Shown here: piece after piece, positions 32,776 to 45,346 of the stretch | Position numbering within the stretch: the first letter of the stretch is position 1 | Layout of the letters: each line of letters opens with the position of its first letter | Source: Onchidella celtica | Taxonomy: Eukaryota; Mollusca; Gastropoda; Systellommatophora; Onchidiidae | DNA: 64,000 nt | Direction: 5' to 3' | NCBI GenBank assembly: GCA_963931925.1 | Contig: OZ007570.1 | Span: forward strand, 41,313,687-41,377,686 | Program-made: the position numbers and the translations under genes | Notes under the pieces: generated by a model | The model's database searches: none | What the model was told of the DNA's origin: nothing | The model's input: only the letters and a program-made list of their open reading frames with translations

Positions 32776-35700
32776 AAGTATGGTACCTGTGAGATCCCAG
32801 GACGTACAGGTAGAAACAGTAGAGAGATTTCCCTGTGCGTCGGTAGCCGTAAACGTAAGGCCCGAGAGGGTCAGAGGGGGTACTGCGCATGCGCGACACC
32901 TACGGTCACGCTGATGTGAAAAAAGAGTTTTCCCGTAACGTCAACGTGAAGGTGCGAAAACTGTCCGAAGGGGCGTTACCACTATATTACGAAAGTAAGG
33001 GAGTTCACCGAAGATGCCAATTTATCTGAAGTATGTGAAATTTGGCGTCTGCTATACTACATCGAGTAGAATTAGAAAGAATCTGTGGCAGAGATATAAA
33101 ACTGACATGATATTGTGATCTCTTAGTACCAGCGCTACCAAAGGGAAACAGACTCAACACTGTGGCTCACCCGTTGTTACTTCAGCCTGACATGACCGTG
33201 TTATCATGAATGTTCAGCCTTTCTTAACGTTTATCTTTGTCCACAAACATCGACCAAACAACAAAACAGAGATTACATTCCTCAAGGCCATTTATAACGT
33301 AGGAATTATAGAAAAGTGTTATTCATAAATCATACTGTGTAATAGCTGTCTCATTTCTTGTTAAATGTTAGAGCATTTCTAAACTCACCAACCTTTTCTT
33401 GTCTCCGCCCAGTGCTCTTTAATTTCAAACATATCATATTTGGGTGGGCATCAGTTGTCCCCAAAACTTCCAATTTTTGCAAATTCCGGCTTTAGTCAGA
33501 AAAAAATCAAATGATTATCATCCTCTTTACTGAAACAAGTATCCACATTTCTAGTTGGTTATTTGTTTTAGAATTTTGCATCGAACAACTTTTGTTTTAC
33601 ACCCATAAACTTTTTCTCAATTCTTTCAAAGTAGGAGTCTGTGATCTTGACAAAAATGTGCAATGGCCAGCTTAAAATATTAGTGTAGAGACCAGATAGT
33701 GAAAATGTGCTGGAATATCATTCATCCATCTTAGATAAAATAGTTGATGAAAATTAAGATTTTATAAAGATGACCACTTGATAGACAATTTATGTCCATT
33801 GTCATATTAGTATTATTAGTCATAATTACTTCAGTTGTTCTGACCTCTTGTCCATCATGTATCTGTCACAAAATATCCAGTTTTTTTTTTAAAAACAAAA
33901 TAATGACACAGACAATTTAAAATGAACGAAATGAAGAAAGTAGGCCTACGGTGTGAATTCATTTAATGCTTTCAAAATATTTAAAACAGACAAAACAACA
34001 CCGCAATATGTAACATTATGCATGAATTATACCATAAATTCCTTTAAGAAAATATCAACATGTCCACCAGTTAAGCTCAGAAGACAAAACTGCCATAGAA
34101 GAATGACCATCCACTATTATGACAACCTGAATACACACAAAACCTGCTGGACACTGGTATTCCCTCAAGTTTGTTGTATTGTGTCATTTCATTGAAAATC
34201 TATACCAATAATTTTATTTGTTTACGTACGTAAGTGACTATGACAAATAAAACAGCACTGTGTAACTGTAAGACTCTGCAAAACACTGATAGTCTGTGAG
34301 AATAGTGAAATGGTGACAGAAAGTACAAGCTGAGAAAGTGAACTGAAAGGAGTTATGGCTATTGGCTATTCTGTATACATCATAATACATGACACCAGAC
34401 GTTACAGTTGTAGTTTCTTGAGAAAGCATTCTGTTAAATATGAATACACTCAATACGGTAAGTGCTTGGTGTTTCATTCACAATTTCGCATCCTGTTTGG
34501 CCAGCATGTATTTGACATTATGTATGAACACAATGGATGAATTGGGGTTCCACCATGATTAAATACTATGTTATAGAAAAAATATGAAATAATATGATCC
34601 GCCAAATAAATCATACTGTTAGTGTTATGGACATGTCATATATTCCTCACTTGGCATTTTCATGTGATTATCCCACAAGAACCATGGGTATATTTCCTAG
34701 TTCCACCAAATCTACATGATGATTCACTACTTCATCAGCTAAGGCAAAGACTTGTATGGCCATTTGACTTTTCAGTACCTTAATTTACTGGATAAAAGTT
34801 ATAACTTGCTAAAAGTGTCTCTCACAGTCTCTGCTGCTATATAAGAAAGAGTTGACAATCCTAAATCAAGCAGAAGCAGAGAAAAGAGAATAAAAATGAT
34901 AATTTATGGTCGGGTATATCATAATACACCATTAATATTTAAGGCCATGATAAGATGTTGAAAGTTTTCATCCATCTCAGCTTCACTTCACAAGAAACCT
35001 CAGCAGGCGTTAATAATAATTCAGTCCAATGGGTTTAACTTTGAACATACATCAACAGAGAAGCCTAAGCTGCCTTGTTGAAGTGGTACCAATTTTGGTC
35101 GATCAGTTGTAATACTCCTCAGGATGTTGAGTGTAGAGCTCTGTAAAATATACAGAAGAAAGGGTCACGTTGACGGTGTGCTAAATAATGTAATGTGGAC
35201 AGCTCTAAATAATCTATAGCATGATGGTAATGAATAAGATAGGTTGAGCTAAGAACACTGTATATAATGTAAGTGTTAGTTTTGTAATAACTTTGTCATG
35301 CATAAGTCTTAGTTAAGGTGAAAAATTCAAACTGCAATCTGTTGTTTAAAAAAAAAAAATCTAAATCAATAAATGCAATCTTAGGAAGTTAGGGAAGTGA
35401 GATATAATGTAAAAATGGCAATAGCATACTATACTACATGTAGTTTGTTTTCATGTGCAGAACAAAATAATCATGCTTGCTTGGGCCTGAATTAATTCTC
35501 GTCGTGTGTGTTTAACAAATTTAGAGTAAAGAATCTGAAAACATTTAAGGTAAAATCATCACAACATGCCTCTGAGCATGGTAAAAGCATACAATCTTCG
35601 TGAAATGAACTTTCATTCATGTCTACCGTTCTCACACACTTTCTAGTGAGGCCTACTTTGCCTTGATCAGCTGATGTGCGACATAGATCTAGTCTATCTA

Positions 35701-36340
35701 GATCTCGATCTACTACTTCAAGTTGTGTGCTCGCCGCTTCGACGAATACAAGTCACTTAGCACCAAAACTATTCAGTTTTCACACGTTAGCACTTGATTT
35801 TTCAAAGGTGCTCAATAGGCTAAGTTGAAATTTCAAATTGTTCTGGTTTTTCTTGCTGTAAACACTCCATGAAATGGATAAAAGAGTTGTAATCGAAGGG
35901 ATGGGGACAACAGCCGCCATCTTTGAAACACATCTATGAGCCCACATTCAACCCCTGGTGTGTTTACAATTGAATAACTAAAACAATCAATGTTTTTAAA
36001 ATCGTATACACTACTCACATCTTGGATAAGTGGTTCAAGGATCATAAAAATAACATTTAAGCATAAAATATTGCAAAATGTAGACACTAGATACTTACGG
36101 GCGAGGCCGTCGTGGTGTTCCCGAATCCTACGACTGCTCCAAAACGTTAGTTAGGACCGAGACATACTTGGCACCGGGGTCAAAGAGCGACAAATTTTAG
36201 TCTCGCACAAAATTACTCTACGCCGACGTCCAGGGAAAACTCTCTAGTAAAAATGCATGTGTGTTGGCGAGCATGCACGTGCATATTTTAAAATTTTAAA
36301 ACCAATGGAAGATGGGCAATGACGCCATTGAGGAATACCT
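32776..36340 (-). other. Last STRAP intron, central part
   Basis: Mostly AT-rich, no transposon borders recognised. Two GC-rich spots stand out: an NRF1-type palindrome (TGCGCATGCGCGA, 32884-32896) and a region at 35910-36200 with an AAGATGGCGGC word and a GTAAGT donor on the - strand. Both are discussed as findings. Confidence 0.5.
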
Positions 36341-36344
36341 GGAG

Positions 36345-36425
36345 TGTCAAGATAAAAATTCCCAGAAATAAGATATTTACAAACAATTCTAATTGCTTCT
36401 GGGTCCATTAGATCAACGATATATG
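36345..36425 (+). repeat. Dispersed repeat K, copy 2
   Basis: Same orientation as 26085-26165; shares CCAGAAATAAGAT and AATTGCTTCTGGGTCCATTA. Repeat L copy 2 follows about 650 bp downstream. Confidence 0.6.
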
Positions 36426-37069
36426 GAGAAGGTTAGAAAAATAAAAACAAATGTGAAAAGCAAACTTATATTATCATACTGTCATCACTAACAAAATAAA
36501 CATGTACACTTATGCTTAAGTTGATGAATTTTTAACCCATACATAAAACAAGAATTAAAGCTCCCATAATGTATTGCAAAAAGAACATAAATTAGAAAAA
36601 ATATACATCGTATAAAAAATACAAGATCTTTTGGCTTATTCTGAAAATGGAATATAATTGGAATTGACTGCATAATTGGTTGCACCCATAATAAAGATAT
36701 TCTTTGTTCAATTTAACACTCACAAAATTAAAAAGATAACTGGCTCCAGCAATCAAATCAAAAGCCCTATACATAAAATGATAGTTCCACAAATATGTGA
36801 CAACTATATGTAATACTATCTTTGTGTTAAGGGATTGTTTTGATGCAAGCAGGGAAGAGCTTTGCAAGAAGTAGCCTAGAATATCCTAGACCTTGGTATA
36901 CAGTTCTTCTGTCACACACTTTCCGGAACGAATTCAGCGTATTTCTTTATACCACAGTTAAACTGATTCTTAACAGATCAGACTTTCTCGTGACCATTTC
37001 GGTCACCGAACTGTAGATCCATTATGAGAATCAAAACAATCAGCCCATCTAGTATGTGACAGATCTACA

Positions 37070-37345
37070 CACTACATGCTTCAATTTGAGCAATACAGCA
37101 TCTCAATGGGAAGAAGACAGCATGCATGCGCAAAAGCAAAGGAAGACAGGGGAATTTACTCCAGCAACAAATTCACCCTTCTTATGTCTCCTATTTTGCT
37201 ATCTTTGATCTGGAGTCTTGAGTACTCTAATTTTCTGGATGAGATTATACACTTCAACTGCATCACTGAGATTTCCAGAGCATGTCCAGAGATGGCATAG
37301 TTTCTGGAATTCCAGAAATTTCTGAAAAAGTGGCATCTCTGTGTG
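37070..37345 (+). repeat. Dispersed repeat L, copy 2
   Basis: Collinear with 27441-27720. It ends only about 30 bp from the donor of a STRAP exon (37375), so an old insertion abuts the exon. Confidence 0.7.
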
Positions 37346-37374
37346 ACTGTAATTAGATAAGCAAAAGAACTCAC

Positions 37375-37511
37375 CAATTTCAGCTCCAGTGAAGTAATCA
37401 AATTTGTACATTTTAAAGTCCTCTCCACCACATACAAAGAAATTCTTAGATGGATGGAGTGAAGCAGTATTAACTGGAGCAGGGGCTTTAATCTCCTTGA
37501 TCTTGTCAAAA
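37375..37511 (-). CDS. STRAP: STRAP internal exon (WD40 blade)
   Basis: Acceptor CTTTATTTCAG, donor ATTG|GTGAGT on the - strand. Starts with the third base of a codon and ends with the first base of the next, matching both neighbours. The translation (FDKIKEIKAP, VNTASLHPSKNFF, GGEDFKMYKFDYFTGAEI) corresponds to the STRAP segment with the GGEDFKLYKYD motif, the sixth blade of the propeller by my count. No frame damage. Confidence 0.95.
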
Positions 37512-39700
37512 CTGAAATAAAGAGTCAATAGTGGTCAAATTTCTCCGCAGCTTTTATTAAGCAATAATGCTCAATCGTGTTCATGTTCCTCAGCATGCCA
37601 GACTGTTTTTAAGCCTCAAAAATCAGATATGTCTAGCACATCAATTCATACAAAAACAATGAGCAGTGAGCTGATTCAATTATCACTACTTGAATATAAT
37701 ATATAAATCTCCAGCCACACTCACCAGTAAAATTAGACATTCATGTGTACACTTCTCAAAATCATTGGTTTGCTTCCACAGTCAACATGTGGTCTTTTTG
37801 AGCAACAGTTTTCTAAAATTTATTTGAGAAGATTGTTGGGGGCGCATAGTGTAATTACAAAGCAAAATTGAGAAAATACTGACTAATGACTCGTGTTCTT
37901 TGTCCAGCAATGGCATATAATGTAAAATAGGGGCCTACTATGCCTCCCTAGCAACAGCCATTCAAGAAACCCTTGCAACTGCAGTCGACTCCACATAAAA
38001 TGAAATCGCTTTAGGTGATCTTCTTTTTGTGTGATGTTTTTCTTTTATCCCTTTCCCAATGCTGCACTTCCGGGGGAAAAAACCGCATAGCTTGACATCT
38101 TGGAATCCGTCTTTACTCTTTGTGCGATCTTATTTTCAAGACCGATAGAGGGTAAAAAAAGCTTAGCATGATTTTCCTAATCCGTGTCATGGTCAAATGC
38201 ACGTCCTCATCTTTCGTAATTGCTGCGTCACTACAGCTCGTACTTGCAATTGTTCTTTGTCTGCCTCACCATGCTTACACCTGTTATGTCACCTACCAAG
38301 TATGCGCCCTTGGCACCATACATAAGACTGGATGTGGTCACTTTGACCATGAGTACAGGATTTTACAAATTTTATTCTGCTGTGCTGGCATCACCAATTC
38401 CTAGCAATCATGCAAGCTCAAATATATTGCCATGTCTTAACTGTTATTCATCAGGTGGATCGATAATGCGGTACATGTATAATAGTAAATAATACATCAG
38501 ATGTCGTAAAATGCACAGGGCCACTGATTTTACTCGGGTCGGGCATTGAAAACGGAGGTTACGATAGGGAGAAAGAGCAAATGGGTTACCCACATGGAGG
38601 TAACGTAACGTGCGTGGTCACATTTTTTTTTTTTAACTACTCAATAGAGATTCAATCGTTTTCATGGGACACGGAGCAAAGACAGTCAGCACCAGCAAGT
38701 CCACAAAGGTGTCAAATATGATGCTCACTCGGTCACCGCAGATGGGAAATGTTCATTGTGTTAAGTCAGGCTCAGTATTGCATGATGTGTGTGTGACCAG
38801 TGGGAGGGTGAAGGAGGGAGGGAGACTCATCTTCTATAATAGGTGTCAGGCGTCCATTAATGCAACTTTCTGATTATGACATTGAAATGCCAGATTGGGC
38901 TGACCAGACTGCCTAAGAATTAACATGAACATTATCTTTAGGTTTTTTTCAGCTCCTTCAAAAACTGTTTTAAATACACCTACCCAGGTTTTACAAAGTC
39001 AGGGGTTGCATTATACTTAAGAGTAGCATTTTTACCCTCATGTAGATGGAAGGTCTATATGTTGACTTTCAATTTTCATCTAGATGGATCTAGTACTGTA
39101 TTATTGCCCATACTGGTTATAATGAAACAGAGCATTCTCTTTCAAAATGTTTCATATACCATCACTTTGAATTAATATTATCAATTTTTTAAACAGCAAC
39201 TCTTCACACACCCTAATTCAAGTAGCCCTACACATTAAAAAAAAAACACCCTCCCTCCTTTAAAAAAAAAATACATTGCCTATGCTTAACATGATTTTTT
39301 GGATAGTATGATGTTATTTATCATGTCTCCCGGACATCATGTTAAGCAATGTTAACTGTATGCACAATAAATACCATTGTTATTTAGAGCCATTTATTAT
39401 TTGAAAAACATGCACATCACAAAAGTGCCTACTAGATTATATAATTTGCAAGAAATACAATTTTTCAAGTTAATGGAACACCATATTTACTATCTTTGCC
39501 TACTCATAATGTCCTACAGCAGCCCCCATTATGTAAACTGCATTGCCAATCTGTTAAATCCCATGCAAACCGTTTCTGTCATTCAAGGTTTAAAGCTGCT
39601 TCATTACAATGAGATACATGTACGATGATATCAGCGCTCACACAACCCATGCCTCCACATTCAATTCTGAGTAATCAGTCCCACCTAATCGCTGCTGAAT
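37512..39700 (-). other. STRAP intron; nothing recognised before LINE A
   Basis: Non-coding AT-rich sequence; the ORFs at 38168-38492 overlap in two frames and have no domain. Confidence 0.5.
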
Positions 39701-39721
39701 AGAAACATCTAAATTATCCCC

Positions 39722-42700
39722 CGCCCGTGCAGATGCGGGGCTCTCTTGTAGAAGAGGGACAGCAGAGAATACATCTGACGTGATACTGCGTGTCGTAAGA
39801 GGCGACTAAAGGTGCAAAGGTCCTGGTCTCCCGAGAAGAGCCAGTTGGCGGTGGGCCAACTACCCACCCTGTAAAAATAAACCAGTTACAGAAACACAAG
39901 CAAATACTTCAAATCAGTCTTTTATCTTGGGAGAAGGGGGAGCATCTGCACCTGTAGATTCAATGAAGGACAATGGACAAAGCCGAAAGGACGCCACTGG
40001 CCCGACTGCTCCTTCATCAAGCAAGTCACTCCGGATTGCGTCGTGGAATGTCCGCTCCATGTATGAAGCAGGAAAGAGTGCCCAGGTTACAATGGAGATG
40101 AGGCGATACAGACTGCACATACTTGGAGTTAGCGAGACCCGCTGGATACAGTCCGGACTGAAACAACTTAATACTGGGGAAAAGATTTTGTATTCTGGAA
40201 GGGAGGACAAAAAGCATACAGAAGGAGTAGCGATCATCTTGAGCAAGCACGCCCAGAGGTCACTGAGGGGATGGGAACCCTATGGAAGGAGAATTATATT
40301 GGCATCATTTACTACTAAGAACAAGAACATCAACATGAACATTGTGCAGATATACGCCCCAACAAATGAAGCAACCGATGAGGACAAGGACGACTTCTAC
40401 AACCAGCTTCAGGAAATAGTTGATACATTGCCAAGAAAAGATGTGAACATTATAATGGGAGACGCCAATGCCAAGATAGGACAGGACAATACAGGGTATG
40501 AGGACATTATGGGGTGCAATGGTTTAGGACAAATGAATGAGAATGGAGAGCGGTTTGCAAGTTTCTGCGCATTTAACAGCTATGTGATTGGAGGTTCAGT
40601 ATTCCCACACAAGAGGATCCATAAGGCCACTTGGATTTCACCGGATGGAGTAACTGAAAATCAGATTGACCACTTTTGCATCACCCGACGATTCAGACGC
40701 TCACTAGAGGATGTCATAGTACAGAGAGGAGCAGATGTTGGATCTGACCATCACATGCTGCTGGCAAGACTCAAACTCCGCCTCAAGAAACAAGGTACCA
40801 GAGCAGGAACAAAGAGGAGAAAGTTTCAAGTGAGCCTTCTGGATGGAGACAAGAAGGAAGAGTTCCAGCTGACACTGAGGAATAGATTCAAACCCCTTGT
40901 TGACCTCGAAGAGACAGTAGATTTGGAGACTAACTGGGCTAAGGTAAAAGGAGTATTTACATCGACATGTCAGGATGTTATTGGGGAAAAGAAAGTGGAA
41001 CACAAGGAATGGATCAGTAAAAAATCACTGGACTTGATAAGGATAAGAAGAGACCTAAAAGAACAGGTAAATGCAAGTCGTACAAGAAGCTCAAGAGTTG
41101 GTAACCAGGAAGAGTACCGAGCATCAGCTAAAGAGGTCAAAAAATCAATTAAAAAAGACAAAGAGGAGTTCATAGGAATGTTAGCAGAGAAAGCAGAGAA
41201 GGCAGCAACAGGAGGACACATGAAGATCCTCTACCAGACTACAAAGACTCTTGCTGGAAAATATGGAAAACCTGAAGTTCCTGTCAAGGATTACAACAGG
41301 AAGGCTATTTTTGGAAAGGAAGCTCAGGCAAAAAGATGGATAGAACATTTTAACAGCCTCTTGAACAGACCTCCACCAAGCAACCCACCCGACATTCTAC
41401 CCGCAAGAAATGATTTACCGATCAGTTGCGACCCTCCGACTAAAGCAGAGATTAATGATGCCATAAAGCAGTTAAATCGAGGCAAGGCAGCTGGACCAGA
41501 CCAGATCCCACCAGAGGCGCTGAAGGCAGATGCTGCTGGGGCTGCAGAGGGTCTGCACTCACTATTCTCGAGGATTTGGATCGGAGGCAAGTTTCCAAAG
41601 GACTGGAAGGAAGGACACCTCGTGAAGCTCCCAAAAAAAGGGGACCTCAGCAATTGTAGTAACTACAGAGGAATCACACTTCTCTCCATCCCAGGAAAGG
41701 TTTTCAATCGGATTATTCTCAAGCGAATACAGAATGCAACAGACCAAAAACTTCGCGAGGAGCAAGCTGGTTTCAGGAGTAATCGATCAACCACCGACCA
41801 GATCGCCACGCTGAGAATCATAGTAGAGCAGTCGCTAGAGTGGAACTCCCAACTGATAGTGAACTTCCTTGACTACGAGAAGGCCTTTGATAGCATCGAT
41901 AGAGAAACACTGTGGAGAATATTGAGACATTATGGAATCCCAGAGAAGATGGTGAATCTTATCAAGAGCATGTACGAGGGGACAAGTTGCAGAGTCGTAC
42001 ATGATGGTGAGCTTACTGACAGCTTTGATATCAAGACTGGTGTTAGGTAGGGTTGTTTGCTGTCCCCATTTCTGTTTATCCTGGTGATTGATTGGCTTAT
42101 GAAAGAAACCACCAGTGGAGGAAGAAATGGCATACAATGGACCCCATGGACACAGCTGGACGATCTAGATTTTGCAGATGACTTGGCACTATTGTCGCAC
42201 ACACACGACCAGATGCAAGCAAAGACTACAGCTCTAAACAAAATTTCAGAATCTATTGGATTGAGGATACATCCCGCGAAGTCGAAGGTCCTAAAAATTG
42301 TTGCACCCCTAAGCGAACAAGTCACAGTAGGAGATCAACCACTGGAAGATGTAGAGTCCTTCTGCTATCTTGGTAGTATCATTGACAATAAGGGAGGAAC
42401 AGAGGCAGAAGTCAAAGCACGAATTGGAAAGGCACAGGCAGCTTTCACATCCTTAAGCAAGATTTGGAGAACCAAGGATATATCTCTAAAAACAAAGCTG
42501 AGGATATTCAACTCGAACGTGAAGTCAGTCCTGTTGTATGGATGTGAGACTTGGAATGCGTCCCAGGCCTGCATAAAGAGAATCCAAGTTTTCATCAACA
42601 GATGTTTGAGGAAGCTACTTAAGATCAGATGGACAGACAAGGTCAGCAATGAAATTGTATGGAAAAGAACAAGACAGAACCCAGTCAGAGAGGAAATTGG

Positions 42701-42964
42701 TAGGAGGCGATGGAGATGGATCGGCCACACTCTCAGGAGGCCAGGAAACAGCATCACGAAGAAGGTATTGGACTGGAATCCCCAGGGCAAGAGATCAAGA
42801 GGAAGGCCGCGCGGAACGTGGAGAAGAGCCAGAGAAAATGATGTGCAACGAAGCGGAAAGACTTGGAATAATGTAAAGAGGCTGGCCCATGATAGAGAGG
42901 GATGGAAGGTGTTTGTTGGTGGCCTATACCCTGATCCAGGGTGAGAAAGGCAATGATGATGATG
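39722..42964 (+). mobile_element. Apparently full-length LINE (RTE-like), family A, copy 1
   Basis: Exact 11-bp duplication AAATTATCCCC (39711-39721, 42965-42975). The element starts CGCCCGTGCAG, the same base as copy 2, which argues that this is the true 5' end. It ends in (GAT)n shortly after the ORF. Length 3243 bp, one APE-RT ORF and almost no 3' UTR: the architecture of RTE-clade LINEs. The clade is inferred from layout, not from a tree. It is antisense inside a STRAP intron. Confidence 0.95.
39963..42944 (+). pseudogene. LINE A endonuclease/reverse transcriptase ORF with one nonsense codon
   Basis: Single frame of 994 codons if read from the first ATG; upstream codons back to the stop at 39807 contain no ATG. 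Endonuclease motifs: IASWNVRSMYEAGK, LGVSETRW, IYAPTNEATDED, GDANAKIG, GSDHHMLLA. Reverse transcriptase motifs: KKGDLSNCSNYRGITLLS, FLDYEKAFDSID, catalytic FADDLALLSH, YLGSIIDNKGG, then RRWRWIGHTLRRPG. One TAG at 42048-42050 replaces the Gln codon of the RQGC motif present in copy 2; the frame then continues undamaged to TGA. A single C-to-T change thus separates it from an intact frame. Confidence 0.95.
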
Positions 42965-43163
42965 AAATTATCCCCAAAAATTATTATGTAAAAAATTGCA
43001 AAACCAAGCATACATGCTACATGGAATATCCCTATCTGGATTACCAGAACCTTTCGATTATTGTATTATACTGAAGTAGGTTGGCCATGATGTTTTTTGA
43101 ACTTCTATCCAAAAACTTACCAGTTCCAGATCTTATAGGTCTACATGGTGAGGCGGCATAGGA

Positions 43164-43203
43164 CGGAGAGAGAGATACTGAGAGACAGAGAGAGAGAGAG
43201 AGA
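43164..43203 (+). repeat. (GA)n microsatellite
   Basis: GAGA-rich run in the STRAP intron. Confidence 0.85.
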
Positions 43204-43665
43204 ATACAATACAGTCATGTCATGCTGAGTGGTGAGTTGGTCATGCGGGCACTTGTGGGGCAAGCTTTTTGTCATTTGCATCCATGATTGTCAGAAAAGT
43301 GGGGAGAACGGCTGGGTGGACATGCAGACAATGTCATGAGCATCCCTTGGAAAGAAGCACTGTCTACTTAATATATGTAAGGAAAGCCTGTCAAAAATGC
43401 CCTTCCTTTCACCTTTCGCCACCAGTATGGGCAGGCATAGATAATAGAGATCTTCCATAAAAAAAGAATCGAAGTAATTACATCCATGGAGCACATAGCA
43501 AGGCATACATAATAAAGTTTCATTAAATCTGCTTCTGTTAAAACGATCTATCATAAAAACCACAGAAAAACTGTGGGGTCGCAGCAGGGCTATAAGCAAA
43601 GTCAAAATTGGGCAAAAAGAAAAGGTTGTATGTTGCATGGTATACACACAACTGTTCCAACTCAC

Positions 43666-43803
43666 TTTTCAGCATTATAGAACGCTGTAAAATGTCCATA
43701 GGTAACTGTGAAGATCGAACCATCAGATGTCAGTTCAAGACTTCCTGGGACAGATGGAACTTCAATGCGATGAACTTCTTGACAAGTATTCACATCCCAT
43801 ACA
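43666..43803 (-). CDS. STRAP: STRAP internal exon (WD40 blade)
   Basis: Acceptor TGCAAATCCTCACAG, donor GAAAA|GTGAGT on the - strand. The first base completes an Arg codon (CG+T) with the exon at 54058, giving R-VWDVNTCQEV. It continues EVPSVPGSLELTSDGSIF and VTYGHFTAFYNAE. This corresponds to the STRAP stretch between the LWD motif and the ITYGRSIAF motif of vertebrates. It ends two bases into an Asn codon completed at 37511. Confidence 0.93.
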
Positions 43804-44655
43804 CTGTGAGGATTTGCACTGGCGTTAAGATCATTTCAACACAAAATTTCACATCCTGGTCCAAGTCGTACTTAAAACTGATTAAATTGTGATTTTCATT
43901 ATATAAACTATTTTTTCCAACAGTTCTTAAATATCTGCGAGTGCAAATTTTGCGGCCGTCTTGCAAGCTCAGCTAGCAGTGAAGCACATGTAATGGTTCC
44001 AAAGAATTGAAAACAAAAGATTCATAGTCATATGGTGTCATGAACACAGAAGAAAAGATCTGAAATTTATTAATACTGTATATCACTTCCAGTGGGAAAT
44101 TCTTAATTTCAGATACCCTGGGTAACCTTTCCAGCACCACATAGGGAGCTGAACCTGAGGAGCAGCTTTGTTTAAATTTCCTTTTCATATTTTCATCAGT
44201 TTTGATCTGTCAAGCATTCTAGAAAACTTTGAAAATCTGACCATATAAAATGATAATTATATGAAATAAGAGAATGCAAGTACTGACATCCAGTGTCCTA
44301 ATACTGCCCCAAACAGTGACTGACAAAAAACAGTGAGGTGGTTCCTTTCTTTTTTACAAAATACAGCTGTGTGGGCTTCTTCACATCATCCAGATTTTGA
44401 CACAACAATTACAATATGAAACAACTTTTCTTGGTACAGCATGTTCTCCTGCCTTGCAGCCTATCCTGATTCATTAGGTATCCTTTTAGAGTCATGACCA
44501 ATAGTTTGAAACTTACCTATCATGCCTGAACCTGTACTGAAACCCTCAACAGGATGGTTTTCTGTCTTTCTTTTTTTTTACAGGATTTTTAAAAAAAAAC
44601 AAACATACATACATATTTTATATATATATTAAATATTAAATATACATGCATACAT
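43804..44655 (-). other. STRAP intron, exon-proximal part
   Basis: Non-coding; no border or repeat recognised before the inverted repeat at 44659. Confidence 0.45.
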
Positions 44656-45346
44656 ATATGAGCCATTCTCAAAAGCTGGACCTAGGCATAGTGCCTCTTT
44701 TTTCTGAACTCCGACAATTGGCAAAAATGAGGAATTTGTATGAAACCAAGTTTGCTGGACTGAAAGATGACCAGTTTGAGATAGGAAAATGGCCAAATTT
44801 CACCAAATGAACAGAGATAAAGATTGTTGTCTGAGGACAATCATTCTTACTTTTTATTGCATCACGATGTGACCATTTTTATGACAACGAACCACAGAAA
44901 CAGAAGCAATACGGTACTCAAGAGTGGACAAACAAAATAAAGGAATGGTTACAATCTACATGCACAATACCAAACTTTATTTGAACCCTCTTAGCACATA
45001 TGGCTTTTTTCCTTTATTTGTGAAATATATGAACCCCATTATTAAAAATTTACGTGAGATATTTCAAAATTCACAAAACAGAATTTCTAGTCGCTGGAGA
45101 CCCACACCATACATTTTTGGAAAGGGCATTGTCTGAAGAATATAAATTTATATGCCCTTACAATTGCAATAGTTTTCAATTATGAAACTTAGCTAATTTG
45201 CTTAACTGAAAATAGCACTGCCATATACACAAATTCTCAACTTTGCAGACAAACAGGCAGATATACAGCAATGGAGTAGAGTCCATTCATGGAAACGGAT
45301 TAGACTTCGATTTACCTCTGGGTACAGAAATAACCACTACTGTGCT

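Noticed and set aside
43970..43985. CTCAGCTAGC resembling the Helitron CTAG end
   Set aside because: No GC hairpin upstream and the next base is C rather than T.
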